This document shows positions 11,601-23,959 of a stretch of 64,000 nucleotides of DNA, one piece after another. This DNA is from Balaenoptera acutorostrata (Eukaryota > Chordata > Mammalia > Artiodactyla > Balaenopteridae). Location: NCBI RefSeq assembly GCF_949987535.1, contig NC_080067.1, positions 49,350,910 through 49,414,909 on the forward strand, read 5' to 3'. Below the pieces are notes generated by a model that ran no database searches, was not told the DNA's origin, and saw nothing but the letters and a program-made list of their open reading frames with translations. Every line of letters starts with the position of its first letter. Within the stretch, counting starts at the first letter, position 1. The position numbers and the translations under genes are program-made.

Positions 11601-13733
11601 TAGACTGCCTATTTCCTCTTCATTTGTTAGGTCTGGTGGGTTTTTACCTGCTCCTTCATCTGCTGTGTGTTTCTCTGTCTTCTCATTGTGCTTAACTTAC
11701 TGTGTTTGGGGTCTCCTTTTCACAGGCTACAGGTTCGTAGTTCCTGTTGTTTTTGGTGTCTGCCCCAGTGGCTAAGTTTTGTTCAGTGTGTTGTGTAGCC
11801 TTCCTGGTGAAGGGGACTGGTGCCTGTGTTCTGATGGATGAGGCTGGATCTTGTCTTTCTGGTGGGCAGGACTGCGTCCGGTGGTGTTTTTTGGGGGGTA
11901 TTTGTGACCTTAGTATGATTTTATGCAACCTCTCTGTTAATGGGTGGGGTTGTGTTCCTGTCTTGGTAGTTGTTTGGCTTAGGGTGTCCAGCACTGTAGC
12001 TTGCTGGTGTTGAGTGGAGCTGGGTCTTAGAGTTGAGATGGAGATCTCTGGGAGAGCTTTCACTGTTTAATATTACATGGAGCCAGGAGGTCTCTGGTGG
12101 ACCAATGTCCTGAACTCTGCTCTCCCACTTTAGAGGCACAGGCCTGACACCGGGCTGGAGCTCCACGACCCTGTCAGCCACATGACTCAGAAGAAAAGAG
12201 AGAAAAAATAAAGACAGAAAGAAAAATTAAAAATAAAATAAAGTTATTAAAATAAATGATAAAAAATAATTATTGAAAATAAAAAAATTAAAAAGTAATT
12301 AGAAAAGAAAAAAAAAGAACGAAAGAAGAGAGCAACCAAACCAAAATACAAATCCACCAATGATAACAAGCACTAAAAACTATGCTAAGAAACACCAAAA
12401 ACTACAACAACAACAAAAAAGGACAGACAGAACCCTAGGACAAATGGTAAAAGCAAAGTTATACAGACAAAATCATACAAAGAATTATACACACACACAC
12501 ACACAAAACGAAAAAAAGGAAAAAAAAATATATCATTGCTCCCCAAGTCCACCGTCTGAATTTTGGCATGATTCATTGTCTATTCACAGATGCAGGGTAC
12601 ATCAAGTTGATTGTTGAGATTTAATCCGCTGCTCCTGAGGCTGCTGGGAGAGATTTCCCTTTCTCTTCTTTGTTTGAACAGCTCCTAGGGTTCAGCTTTC
12701 TATTCGGCCCCACCTCTGCATATAGTTTGCCTGAGGCCATCTGTTCTTCCCTCAGACAGGACAGGGTTGAAGGAGAAGCTGATTAGGGGGCTCTGGCTCA
12801 CTCAGGCCAGGGGTGGGGAGGGCGGGGTATGGAATGCGGGGTGAGCCTGCGGTGGCAGAGGCCGGCATGATGTTGCAAGAGCCTAAGGTGTGAAGTGTGT
12901 TCTCCCAGGGAAGTTGTCTCTGGATCACGGGACCCTGGCAGTGGCGGGCTGCACAGGCTCCTGGGGAGGGGGAGGTTTGGATAGTGACCTGTGCTTGCAC
13001 ACAGGATTCTTGGTGGCTACAGCAGCAGCCTTAGCGTCTCATGCCCATCTCTGGTGTCCACACTGATAGCCGTGGCTCGCGCCCATCTCTGGAGCTGGTT
13101 TGGGCGGTGCTCTGAATCCCCTCTCCTCGTGCACCCCAAAACAATGGTGTCTTGCCTCTTAGACATGTCCAGACCTTTTCCCAGACTCCCTTCCAGCTAG
13201 CTGTGGCACACTAGTCCCCTTCAGGCTGTGTTCACGCAGCCAACCCCAGTCCTCTCCCTCGGGTCTGACCTCCGAAGCCTGAGCCTCAGCTCCCAGACCC
13301 CACTTGTCCCGACGGGTGAGCAGACAAGCCTCTCAGGCTGGTGAGTGCTGGTTGGCACCAATCCTCTGTGCAGGAACCTCTCCGCTTTGCCCTCTACACC
13401 CTTGTTGCTGTGCTCTCCTCTGTGGCTCCAAAGCTTCCCCCCTGCCACACCCCGTGTCCACCGTGAAGGGACTTCCTAGTGTGTGGAAACTTTTCCTCCT
13501 TCACAGCTCCCTCCCAGTGGTGCAGGTCCCATCCCTATACTTTTGTCTCTGTTTTTTCTTTTGCCCTACGCAGGTATGTGGGGAGTTTCTTGCCTTTTGG
13601 GAAGTCTGAGGTCTTCTGCCAGCGTTCAGTAGGTGTTCTGTAGGAGTTGTTCCACATGTAGATGTATTTCTGATGTATTTGTGGGGAGGAAGGTGATCTC
13701 CACGTCTTACTCTTCTGCCATCTTGAAGGTCTC
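11600..13733 (-). promoter_or_regulatory. L1-1 5'UTR with YY1-like site at its start
   Basis: About 2.1 kb of GC-richer sequence runs from ORF1 to the element's 5' end. The first bases on the minus strand include CAAGATGGC (13,717-13,727 region), the known YY1-binding core found at L1 5' ends that helps set the transcription start. The outer ~0.9 kb is closely related to the 5'UTR of L1-F at 63,068-64,000. An A-rich block at 12,190-12,535 interrupts the otherwise GC-rich sequence. Confidence 0.75.
12186..12535 (+). repeat. A-rich low-complexity block inside the L1-1 5'UTR
   Basis: Plus-strand A-rich sequence dominated by AAAATAAA, AAAGAAA and AACAACAA units, with a (CA)n run at 12,489-12,505. 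L1-D's 5'UTR loses homology with L1-1 at the edge of this block, so it is either a family-specific feature or an insertion. Confidence 0.75.
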
Positions 13734-13899
13734 AAGCATGTATATTTTAATCCTTATAGCAACAATTAAAATATTTACACAAAGAGATGTGGCCAAAATG
13801 TGAATAGTGAAAAGTAAATGTAAAGCTTAAAAATATACATTTAATATACATTAAAATATACATTAAAATATACATTTATAAAATATACATATTTCCTTT

Positions 13900-16800
13900 C
13901 CTGCAAAATAAAGCAGGAAAAGAGGAACAAACATAAATAGAATGAATAAAAAACAAATAGAATGACGATAGACTTAAACCTAGTCATATCAACAATTATA
14001 TTAAATATAAATGAAAAACACCCTCAAATTAGAAGGCAGAGATTTTAAAACCAGATATAAAATCAAAAACAAAGAATACTTTGTCAACAGAACATGCATC
14101 ATAAATATAAAGACACGGGTAACCTGAAAAGTGAGAAAATGGAAAGAGATATACTATGCTAACTGTTAGCATAATAAAGTGGTCTGTCTTTATTAATTTC
14201 AAAGTAGACTTTAAGACAAAGAATATTAGTAGAAATGAAGGGCATTTTAAAATGAAAAAACAATTAACCAGAAAGATATCACCATCCTCAAAAAAAAACA
14301 CTAAAATCTAAAAAAAAAAAAAAAAAAAAAAACCTCAAAATACATAAAGCAAGTCTCAAAGAACAGATTTTTATTTAAGTTATTGAAATATTGTAGAGTA
14401 TGTTTGCCGGCCATATTAGAATTAAAGCAGAAATCAAAGACAGAAATAATTTAAGAAATCTTTGAAGATGTTCTAGCACCAGTTTTACCCAAACTTTTTC
14501 AGAATACAAAGTAGGAAACACTTCCCAACTTGTTTTATAAGGACAACAAAGCTCTAATAATAATTCATGATAAGGAGATTACAAGAAAACTAAAATCCTT
14601 CATAAATAAAACATTAGTAAACCAAATCCAGCATATTTTAAAAGGATAATGTCATGACAAGTGACATTTATCTCAACAATGTAAAATTGATTTAAATTTC
14701 TAAAATTAATCAATATAATTCACCACACTGGGACTAAAAAGAAAAAAAAAAAGAAACATAGCAACAGATACAGAAAAGCTACTTACAATATTCTATACCC
14801 ATGTATAATTAAAAGCCCTCTGCTAGCTAAAAATTGGAAAGGAATGTTCTAAACCTGATATAAGGTGTTTACCAAAAACTCTATAGTTAACATTAATACC
14901 TATTGGTAAAATATTGAATGTCTCCCCAAAATATGAAACATGCCAATGACACAAACTCTCAAACATGCTTTTTGACATTGTACTGCAGTTCTTAGTTCCA
15001 TAAGACAAAATTAAATAGAAGACATACAGAGTGAAAAGAAAAATGTAAAACTCTCATTATTCAAAAACTATATGATTATTTACATCACCAAGTCTAAGTA
15101 AGCTACAAAGTGACTACTTTAACTACTAAAGGGATTCAGGAATATTATAGGTTACAAGGTTGATATATAAAGTTGATTGTATTCAACATCCATTCATGAT
15201 AAAAAAAAAAAACTCTCAACAAATTAGTTATAGAAAGAATGTACTTCAACATAATAAAGACCATATATGACAAGCCCAGAGCTAACATCATATATAATGG
15301 CGAAAGGTTTCAAACTTTTCATCTAAGATCAGGCACAGGACAAGAATGTCCACTCTTGCCACTCCTGTTCAACATAGTATTGGAGTCCTAGCCAGAGCAA
15401 TTAGGCAAGAAAAAGAAATGAAAGGAACCCAAATTGGAAAAAAAGAAGTTAAACTATCACTATTTGAAGATGACTTGATTTTATATATAGAAAGTTCTAA
15501 AGACCTCACCAAAAAAACCTGTTAAATCTAATGAACAAATTCAGTAAAGATTTATTATACAAAATCAACATAAAAAATTGGTAGTGTTTCTAGATACTAA
15601 CAATGAATTATATAAAAATAATACAAAGATAACAGCCCCCTCTATAGTAGGATCAAAAGCAATAGAATGTTTAGGAATAAATTTAACCAAGGAAGTGAAA
15701 GCTCTCTTATTGAAAAGTATAAGACAATGATTAAAGAAATTGAAGAAGATACAAATAAATGGAAGATATCTTGTGTTTACAGATTGGGAGAATTAACATT
15801 GTTAAAATGGCCATACTACTCAAAGTCATGTATAGACTCAGTACAATCCATATCAAGATTCCAATGGCGTATTTTACAGAAATTGAAATAGAAAAACAAT
15901 TCTACATTTCATATGGAATTACAAAAGACCTTGAACAGCCAAAAGCTATCCTGAAAAAGAAGAACAAAGCTGGAGGCATCACACCTCCTGATTTCAAACT
16001 ACTTTACACAGCTATAGTAATCATAACAGTATGGCATTGGCATCAAAACAGACACAAAGACAAATGGAACAGAATTGAGACTACAGAAGTAAACCCATGT
16101 GTACATGGTCAACAAATATTTGACAAGGGAGCTGAGAATACTCAATGGAGAAAAGAGTGTGTATTCAATAAATGGTGCTGGTAAAACTGTATATTCACAT
16201 GCAAAAGAATCAAACTAGACCCTAATGTTACACTGCTCACAAAAATTAACTCAAAATCTATTCAAAATTTAAATGTATGACTGGAAACCATAAAACTCCT
16301 AGAAGAAAACAAAAGAAAAATACTTCTTGACATGTGTCTTGGCAATGATTTTTTGGATATTACACTTAAAGCAAAAGCAACAGAATGAAATATAAAGTGG
16401 GATTGCATGAAACTGAAAATGCTTTGCTCAACAAAAGAAATGATCAACAAAATGAAAAGGCAACCTATGGAATTGAGAAAAACACACATCTGATAATGGG
16501 TTACTATCCAAAATGTATGAGGAACTCATACAATTCAATAGCAAACAACAACAACAAAACCCAAATATTTCAATTTAAAAAATGGGCAGAGGAACTGAAT
16601 AGACATTTTTCAAAAGAAGATATTCATATGGCCAACAGGTAAATGAGAAGGTCGTCATCATCACTAATCGTCAGGGAAATACAAATCAAAACCACAATGA
16701 GATATCACTTCATACCTCTTAGAATGACTGTCATCAAAAAGACAAGAGATAACAAATGCTGGTGAGGATGTAGAAAAAGGGGAACTTACGTGTGCTATTG

Positions 16801-17400
16801 GTGGAATATAAATTAATGTAGCCACTATGGAAAATGGTATGGGGAATTCTCAAGAAATTTAAAATATCAATAGAACTACCATATGATCCAGTAATTCCAC
16901 TTGTGAGCATGTATCTGAAGGAAACAAAGTCACTATCAAAAAAACCCCCATGTTTATTTCAACTTTATTTACAATAGCCAAGACATGAAAACAACCTATG
17001 TGCCCATCAATGGATGAATGGGTAAATAAAATGGAATACTGTTCAGCCATAAAAAAGAAGGAAATCCTGCCATTTGTGAGAACATGGATGGACCTTGAGG
17101 GCATTATGCTAAGTCAAAAAGATAAAGACAAATACTGTATGATCTCACTTACATGTGGAATCTTAAAAAAAGAACAAAAACAAAAACAAATTCATAGAAA
17201 CAGATCAGATTTGTGGTTGCCCTAGGCAGAGGGAAGAGAGTGGGGAAATTGGGTGAAGTTGGTAGAAAGTTATACACTTATTGTGATAATCATTTCATAA
17301 TATATACATATATCAAATCATTGTACACCTTAAACTTATACAAATTTTTATGTCAATTATATCTCAATAAAACTGAAAAAAATTTAAAATAAAATTTATT
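13900..17400 (+). mobile_element. Old LINE-1, plus strand: ORF2 and 3' end
   Basis: Plus-strand translation gives diverged L1 ORF2 in order. An endonuclease-region segment lies near 13,960-14,260 and a pre-RT region near 14,400-15,150. Reverse transcriptase follows, with the catalytic motif reading FEDD instead of FADD (15,463-15,474). The C-terminal region comes next (15,760-17,225), then a 3'UTR ending with AATAAAACTG at about 17,365. The longest open pieces are 15,759-16,184 and 16,385-16,642. Many stops and frameshifts, and an expanded A run at 14,307-14,335, show it is old and inactive. It is a different, older L1 lineage from the minus-strand copies in this window. Confidence 0.85.
15667..16184 (+). 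pseudogene. ORF2 remnant of the old L1 (reverse transcriptase C-terminal part)
   Basis: Overlapping frames 15,667-15,891 and 15,759-16,184 carry the conserved run SVYRLSTIHIKIPMAYFTEI-like (about 15,830-15,890), followed by AGGITPPDFKLLY and the GADNTQW-like end region. A frameshift near 15,760 separates them. The protein could not be made whole. Confidence 0.8.
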
Positions 17401-18290
17401 GTAGTTTGTATATAATTCAGGAATGAAATATAGAAAAGTATCATTTTACTACAGCATAAAAATTATAATTTTAAGGAGTGAATTCAACAAAAGATGTCTA
17501 AGACCTCTCCATATTGAACTATAAAGCAATGTTAAAGGAAATTAAATAACTAAACAAATGAATAGATATAGCATAGATATTGGCATATAGTCATGGATAG
17601 ATATAGTCATAGATTCAAAACTCAATATTGCTTACATGTAAGCTTTTCCTAAATTGATCTATATATTCAAAACAACTCCAGTAAAAAATTCAGCAGGATT
17701 TGTTTTTCTTTTGGTAGAAATGTCAAAGTTGACTAAAAAATTTCATAGAAGTACCAAGGATTTATACAAAACTTGTAAAACAATCTTGAGTGAAAAACAA
17801 TAACAACAACAAGAAAAAAGATGGAGGACACATGTTATTGAATTTCTGTTCTGCTATGAAATTTTATTAATAAAGATTTTATGGTTTTGGCCTATGGAAA
17901 GACAACAAGACCAATGACACTGATTATAGAGCAGAGAAGGAGACCCATATTTATTTGGTCAATTGCTTTTCAACAATCTCTCAAGGTAATCCAATGCAGA
18001 AAGGAAATTTTTTTACAAATTATTTAAGTATATGGAAAAAGAAAAAAGAACTTTGATCTCTACCTCACACCATACGCAAAAGTTAATTCAGGATGGACTA
18101 AGGTCATGAATGTAAAAGCTTATATTTAAAATAGAACATAAAAATTCTAGAAGAAAACACAGAAAATGCTTTCTGGGGTTGATTATGGTATTTGATATAG
18201 TGATATGTATATTTGTCAAATGTATATAAATTACACTTGAGATTTGTGTATTTCATTGGGTGTGAATTTTATTCAAATGAAATTTAATGA
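17400..18290 (+). mobile_element. Second old L1 fragment (RT C-terminal region and 3' end), plus strand
   Basis: The order of diverged motifs matches the 3' third of an old L1: GTCAAAGTTGACT, a TGAAAAACAATAACAACAAC stretch, a LIWSIAFQQSLK-like region and AACTTTGATCTCTACCTCAC. It ends in a 3'UTR with TTGTGTATTTCATTGGGTGTG. It directly follows the poly(A)-signal end of the previous L1, so two old L1s lie head-to-tail. Boundaries are approximate. Confidence 0.6.
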
Positions 18291-18708
18291 GGCATGTAAG
18301 AGATAATGGACATGGCCTCAGTATGATAAGCCACTGACAATCAACTGGGAAGCTGGTGTCAATGTCAGATTCCCATCTACTTTGGCAAGAGGTGCAGTCT
18401 AGACTTCCCAGCTGGCTGAGGATGTTAGTGTGTGAAAGAGTAAAAAAGGAAAGAGGGAAAGAGATGTATGATATTGGTTTCTGTAATGTGGTTGTGTAAC
18501 TTCTGATATCTTTCCCACCTCCTGATTCCTGGGTCCCTATAGACAGCTAAAAGCAAAATGAGTCTTTCACTAGATGATGATATTAATGACACTTATAACA
18601 TTAATAAAGTATTCCAGAGTGTCCCCAAATGAAGATCAAAGTATTGGATTGTTGTCATCTATCCCTGAATGAGCTGTTCTAGCAATATTTTGCTCTTGAA
18701 GTCAAAAT
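18291..18708. other. Short unassigned stretch between repeats
   Basis: No gene or confident repeat is seen in these 0.4 kb. Confidence 0.5.
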
Positions 18709-19024
18709 AAGAATCCTCCTGCAAGTGCAGGGGACATGGGTTTGAGCCCTGGTCTGAGAAGATCCCACAGGCTGCAGAGCAACTGAGCCCACAAGCCACA
18801 ACTACTGAGCCTGTGTGGCCACAACTACTGAGCTCATGTGCCACAACTACTGAAGCCTGTGTGCCTAGAGCCCATGCTCCGCAACAAGAGAAGCCACTGC
18901 AATGAGAAGCCTGCACACAGCAGTGAAGAGTAGCCCGCCACTCGCAGGAACTAGAGAAAGCCCAGGAGTAACAACGAAGACCCCACGCAGCCAAAAATAA
19001 AATAGATAAATTTATATTAAAAGA
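18709..19024 (+). mobile_element. CHR-type SINE, plus strand, 5'-truncated
   Basis: The copy lacks the GGGCTTCCCTGG head and enters at the CTCCTGCAAGTGCAG region. It has a B box with one change (GGTTTGAGCC, 18,739-18,748), then the CHR body with three related ACAACTACTGAG units around 18,797-18,855. It ends in an A-rich tail (AAAATAAAATAGATAAAT). No clean target-site duplication was found. The internal ACTACTGAG triplication is typical of the CHR-1-like branch and is also visible in the SINE at 47,348-47,757. Confidence 0.85.
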
Positions 19025-19339
19025 AAATTAATGGTAAAGTAATGGCCATGAATCCCATGCTAGGTAGTCCAGGACAGGGTTCCTAGGCCATAAAGGGCAT
19101 TTCATTGGTTGATTGGATCATGTCTGTATATTCCAATGTTATCAACAAAGAGTTATAGGGAAGCTTCCTGGCAGAAATGAAACCTTAATTGATAGGATCT
19201 TGAAAGGTATTTAGCAGTTAATGCAAAAGAGTCGAGGAAGGGTATGCAGAGGAGGGTGATCTAACTATCTAAATTATTTTAAAATGTAAGGAATTATTAG
19301 TTCTTCCAAAGCAGATATTTTAAAATTATTTTTTCCCTT

Positions 19340-20640
19340 TTTTTCGTTTATCTTGGGTGATTTACACTAAGCTGTCTTCCAGTTCTCTGGTTTACTCCTC
19401 TGCATCATTTAATCGACTGTTGATCCCTTCTAGTGTATTCTTTTATTTCAATCATTGTATCCTTTAGCTCTTTTTGGTTCTTACTTATATTTCCTAACTC
19501 TTCATTGCATTCATCCATTCTTCTCTTGAGTTCATTGAACATCTTTATGATCATTACCTTGAACTCTTTTATCAGGTAGATTGCTTTTTCCACTTTGCTT
19601 AGTTTTTCTTAGTCCTTCATTTGGAATATATTCTTCTGCCTCCTCATTTTGCCTAGTTCTCCATGTTTATTTCTATTATTAGGTAGATAGACTATGTTCC
19701 CCAATTTTTGAGAAGTGGCCTTATGCAGGAGATGTCCTATTAGGCTCAGTAGCACACTCCCCTCTGGTCACCAGTGCTATATGCTCTAGGGGTGCCTCCT
19801 ATGTGGGCTGCATGGACCCTTCTGTTACGGAGGGGCTGACTATTGTGGGCAAGCTGGTTAGCAGGGGCTGGCCCATGGCCCAGTTGACTGCCAGGCCCTG
19901 TCTTTCATGGTGGCTCCTGGCCCACTGGTGGTTGGGCCCAGGTCCCAGGGGTACCCAGGGCTGGTGCCAGCCCACTAGAAAGTGGGTAAATCCCTGGCAC
20001 TAATAGACTAGAGAGAAGACTCCAAAATTGCACTTGCCAGCACCAGTGTCTTCCTGGTAGAACAAACTCCCTAAAATAGCTGCTGCCAGTGTCTTTGTCC
20101 CCAGGGGGAGTCCCTGTTGCCTTCTGCCTCTCCAGGAGGCTCTCCAAGTTCAGCAAGTGGGCCTAATCCAGGCTCCTTTCAAATTACTGCCTCTGCACTG
20201 GGACTCACACACCATTTAAACAGAGACCCTTTAGAGTCTCTATTTTCTACAGCCCTCCAGCTCTCCTGTACATAAGTCCTACTAGCCTTCAAAGCCAGAT
20301 GTTCTTGGGGCTTGTTTCCTGGGTGCATCACCCCTGGGCTGAGGGCCTGATGTGGGGCTCACACCCCATGCTCCTTGGGGAGAACCTCTGCAATTGTGAT
20401 TATCCTCTCATTTGTGGGTTTCCACCCGGGGGTGTGGGTCTTGACTCTACTGCGTTTCTGCCCCTACCACTCATTTCATTGTGGTTGCTTCTTCATATCT
20501 TTAGTTGTGGAAAATCTTTTCTGTCAGTCTTTAAGTCATTCTCATAGATAGTTGCTCTGTAAATAGTTGTAATTTTGGTGTGCCCATGGGAAGAGGTGAG
20601 CTCAGGGTTTTCCTACTCCTCCATCTTGGCCATACCTCCT
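19340..20640 (-). mobile_element. LINE-1 fragment keeping only the 5'UTR and start of ORF1, minus strand
   Basis: The right end (about 20,640) reads on the minus strand as an L1 5' start with the YY1-type motif CCAAGATGG (20,621-20,630). A 5'UTR of about 1 kb follows, then the ORF1 coiled-coil region (19,405-19,593: repeated LKRRMDE / NQKELKDTMIEIKE-type heptads). Everything 3' of ORF1's first part is missing. L1 copies usually lose their 5' end during insertion, so this 3'-lacking fragment needs a later deletion or recombination. The 5'UTR resembles those of L1-A and L1-B rather than L1-1. Confidence 0.85.
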
Positions 20641-21394
20641 GATATTTTTAAAGTAATATTTTAATTTATTAAAAAAAAATAAAATTCTTTCCTGTATATC
20701 CATATGAAATTAAAGCATTAGATGACTTTTGTTAACTTAGACTAAATTGCTAAAAATCTATAAATTCTAAGTATCTATTCCTCATTTCTTTGTGTCTCCA
20801 AAGCCCTTTGTTGAAATTTTCATTATATCAGTTATTACAGTCTTCTTGAATTATATATAGTTGGTTATTTGTTATTTTCTTTAAGCTGCAAGCACCTTTC
20901 AGTAGGAATGTAGCATGTTTACTTATAGTACACAAAGAACCTAGTGCTATTTGTAAAAATCAGGAGGCTTATAAAAATGTTCTGCTTCTTTCTTTACTTT
21001 ATTAATCTTACCTATTTGATATCTCCTTAAACATAAAATAATAGTAGGCTTAATTCAATTCTAGGATCAGTCTTTTACTTTTTCTCTATAGAAATTCATA
21101 TCACAGATAAACCTTTTAACCAATCTGGATCATAATAACTCAAATTTAAGATTATTATATAGTAAATAGTTTCTATGATTTATGTCTAAAGCAACTACAG
21201 AAAAAAAGATATGTTCATTTGAAGTTGACATGTGATAATCTAAGGAGGTAGAGAAATATATAATGGTGAATTAATGAATTAGATTTCTCAATTAAAGGTA
21301 GATAATAAAAATTCAGCTTTAAATAATTCCTTTGAAGAAAGAAAAGAACTGTTGTTTTTGACTTCCTGAAGGAATTTTGTTTGGGGTAAAGTGT
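20641..21394. other. AT-rich intergenic DNA
   Basis: No gene or confident repeat is visible. Confidence 0.5.
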
Positions 21395-23035
21395 AGTACT
21401 AGTATTCTATGGCTGCTGTAACAAATTATCACAAACTTACTAGCTTAAAACCATACAAATCTGGAGATCAAAAGTAAGAAATATATCTCATTGGGCTAAA
21501 ATAAAGATGTCAGTTGGGCTGCATTCCTTTCTGGATGGTCTAGGGGAGAATGTATTTCCTTACCTTTTCCAGCTTCTAGAGGGTGGCAGCATTCCATGAC
21601 TCAGAATAATTTTTCTACCTTAAAGTCAGCTGATTAGCAACCTTAATTCCATATGCAACCTTAGTTCCCCTTTGACATGTGAAATAACATATGTCACAGA
21701 TATTGAGGAGTAAGGTGTGGACATTTTTGTGAGACAACTGTTCTGTGTTCCACAGTATGCCCTCCAGTGTCCAAAGATTCACATTTTTCCTACTTGCAAA
21801 ATATATTTAACCCATTTCAACACCCCCATAGGTCTCCTACCATTACAGCCTCAACTCAAAGTCCAAAATATGGTCTAAATTTATCAGTTAAAAAGTCCTA
21901 AATCTCATCAACTAAATCAGATCTGGGCAAGGCTAGGGATATGCTTCATTTGGAGGCAAAATTTCTCTCCATCTGTGAATTGTGAAATTCAAGAAACAAG
22001 CTACCTACTTCTAAAATACAATGGTGGAACAAGAATAGGAACCAATTATAAACATTCCCATTCAAAAAATGAGAAAATGGAAGGCAAAATGAGTCAACTG
22101 TCCCAAGCAATTTTAAAATCCATCTAGGGAAACTCCATTTAGTTTTAAAGCCAGAGAATGAAACTTGATATCTTGTGTCTCCACCCTCTGGGCTACAGGC
22201 TCCATCCTCTAAATCATCCTATCTTTTTCATGAAGGGTAGCATGTATTTACAACTGAGTAGTTTTATCAGCATGTTCTTGAATGTAGAATCTTTAATGTC
22301 TGACAGCTTTCTTTTATGGTGTTGTCTCTGTACTTTTCAGTTAAAATTGCATTCTCAAGAACTTCACAGGTCTTCTATGTTGTCACAGGAATTCACTCCA
22401 TTAGACATGATGCTCCTAGATAATGCCATCTATATTTTGGCTTCTGCTGAGATGGTTGAGAAGATCTCTGAGTCATATGCTTAATCTTTTCAAGGAGCTT
22501 TTTCTTTGACTGAATATTCTTATCTGTTGTCTTTCTAAGGTATTAGCAAAAGATTTTCCAATAACATACATGGTCTTTTCTAAAGAATATGCTCTCCAGG
22601 CAGTGAATATCTTAATTTTAATCCTTATGAAATCTAGATGAGAATTTTCCAAATCATCAAGCTCTATTTTCTCTTTGTTTAATTGTTCTTTCCTCAATTT
22701 ACCTCTTTCCACTGGGATTTTACCATGAGCAGAAAGAAGAATCTAGGCCATACCTTCAATATTATGCTTGGAAGTCTCAGCTAAATGTCCAGTTTCATCA
22801 TTCATAAGTTCTTCTTTCCACATAACTGCAGGATACAATCCTGCTATGTATTCTGCCATATATGACAAGGATCTCCTTTCCTTCAATTTCGAATGCCATG
22901 TTCCTGAATTCCTCCTGATTTCTCAGAAGCAGCCTCTTTAGTGTCCATATTTCTACCAACAGTATGTTCATGATGATTTAAGTATTTTCTAAGGCAATAT
23001 GTGTTTCCTCTACCATATTTCCCACTTCCTTCTGT

Positions 23036-23440
23036 TGTTACTGAGTCCAAGCTCATACTGCTTACCACAGGACAATCGAGAGACAAGGTGTTGGGGCAAG
23101 AAATAGTGACTTTATTCGGAAAGCCAGCAGACCAAGAAGATGGTGGACTACAGTCCCAAAGAACTATCTTCCCTGAGTTAGAACTCAGGTTTCTTGTATA
23201 CTAAAAGGGGAGGGGGTAAAGTCCTGGTATCAGCTAGACTCCAGAGGGGGCGTGTTAATTTCTTCCTTCCTGCAGCCATTCGTAGGTGGGTTTGGTCAGG
23301 ATGTCTCCTACAAGCTAAACAAATGTATTTTACCTGGCAGGCAGGTTCCCAGAGATGGGCCATTATGTGTAATTTAAATATAGACAACATCCCTTTAGTG
23401 ATTAACTTGTATTAGAATACAAAGGTTCTTCCTTATTACA
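23036..23440 (-). repeat. 3' LTR of the provirus
   Basis: 405 bp, TG..CA ends, alignable along its full length with the LTR at 27,339-27,769. The poly(A) signal AATAAA is kept (23,111-23,116). The TATA box is mutated (GTATACAAG in place of GTATAAAAG). Confidence 0.88.
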
Positions 23441-23959
23441 ATTCCCCACTGTCAATGATCCATCCACAATCATGTGGGAAAAGGGATGAAGATTGTCCTG
23501 GCTATTTCCTGCTGAATGGGGGGTGACAAAGAGGTAATTATGGAATGGAATTGATCAGCTTTGGACAGGGAATATTTCTTAGAATCTTTAGTCAGTAGTA
23601 CAATCCTCTTTCCTTTTTTATCTATAACCATTTGAACCTGATGAAACCCTTTAGTACTTTGTTGTCTAATTTGTGATTGAACTTGGGGTCTTGGTTGCAG
23701 TTCCCAATACATATGTATTAATTTTAACTTTCTGACTATGCCATAATTACACTAGATTCCTGTGCTATTCACTTGAACAAGATTAAACAAGTAGTTTGAC
23801 CCTTCTCCAGCTACAATGAAATTACAATCTCAATACTTATCACTTATAAACAGCAACCTTAAGTCTTCTAAGGGTTCACAAACCCATTGCTCTCCAGACC
23901 TCTCAGGAATTGGGTAATTTTCTGATGACAGTGGTGCTTTTTTTAATCTGAGTGTGATG
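23441..23959 (-). other. 3' internal remnant of the provirus with polypurine tract
   Basis: Only about 0.5 kb lies between integrase and the 3' LTR, far too little for env. Minus-strand 23,470-23,712 stays open but shows no signal peptide, fusion peptide or membrane segment I can recognise, so I leave it unassigned. It may be a tail of env after a large deletion. The purine-rich ACAGTGGGGAAT (23,441-23,452) directly before the 3' LTR is the expected polypurine tract for plus-strand priming. Confidence 0.6.

Larger units (their letters stand above)
8996..13733 (-). mobile_element. LINE-1 (L1-1), minus strand, 5' end present, large internal deletion
   Basis: Read on the minus strand, the element begins at 13,733. 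It has a 5'UTR of about 2.1 kb, then the N-terminal coiled coil and central part of ORF1 (about 11,600 to 11,050). It then jumps into the second half of ORF2 reverse transcriptase (about 11,010 to 9,600), the 3'UTR, and a poly(A) tail seen as a T run at 8,996-9,009. The junction removes the ORF1 C-terminus, the inter-ORF spacer, the ORF2 endonuclease and the reverse-transcriptase catalytic core. The remaining ORF2 is split across at least two frames. The element is therefore dead. A 5-bp AGCAT lies at both ends (8,992-8,996 and 13,735-13,739), too short to be sure of a target duplication. Confidence 0.9.

Noticed and set aside
11221..12063. Open frames up to 184 codons on both strands
   Set aside because: These are antisense or 5'UTR shadows of L1-1; the real coding content is ORF1 on the minus strand.
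23470..23712. 80-codon open frame considered as an env or accessory gene
   Set aside because: No signal peptide, fusion peptide, cysteine motif or membrane segment is visible, and it is a 0.5-kb remnant between integrase and LTR.
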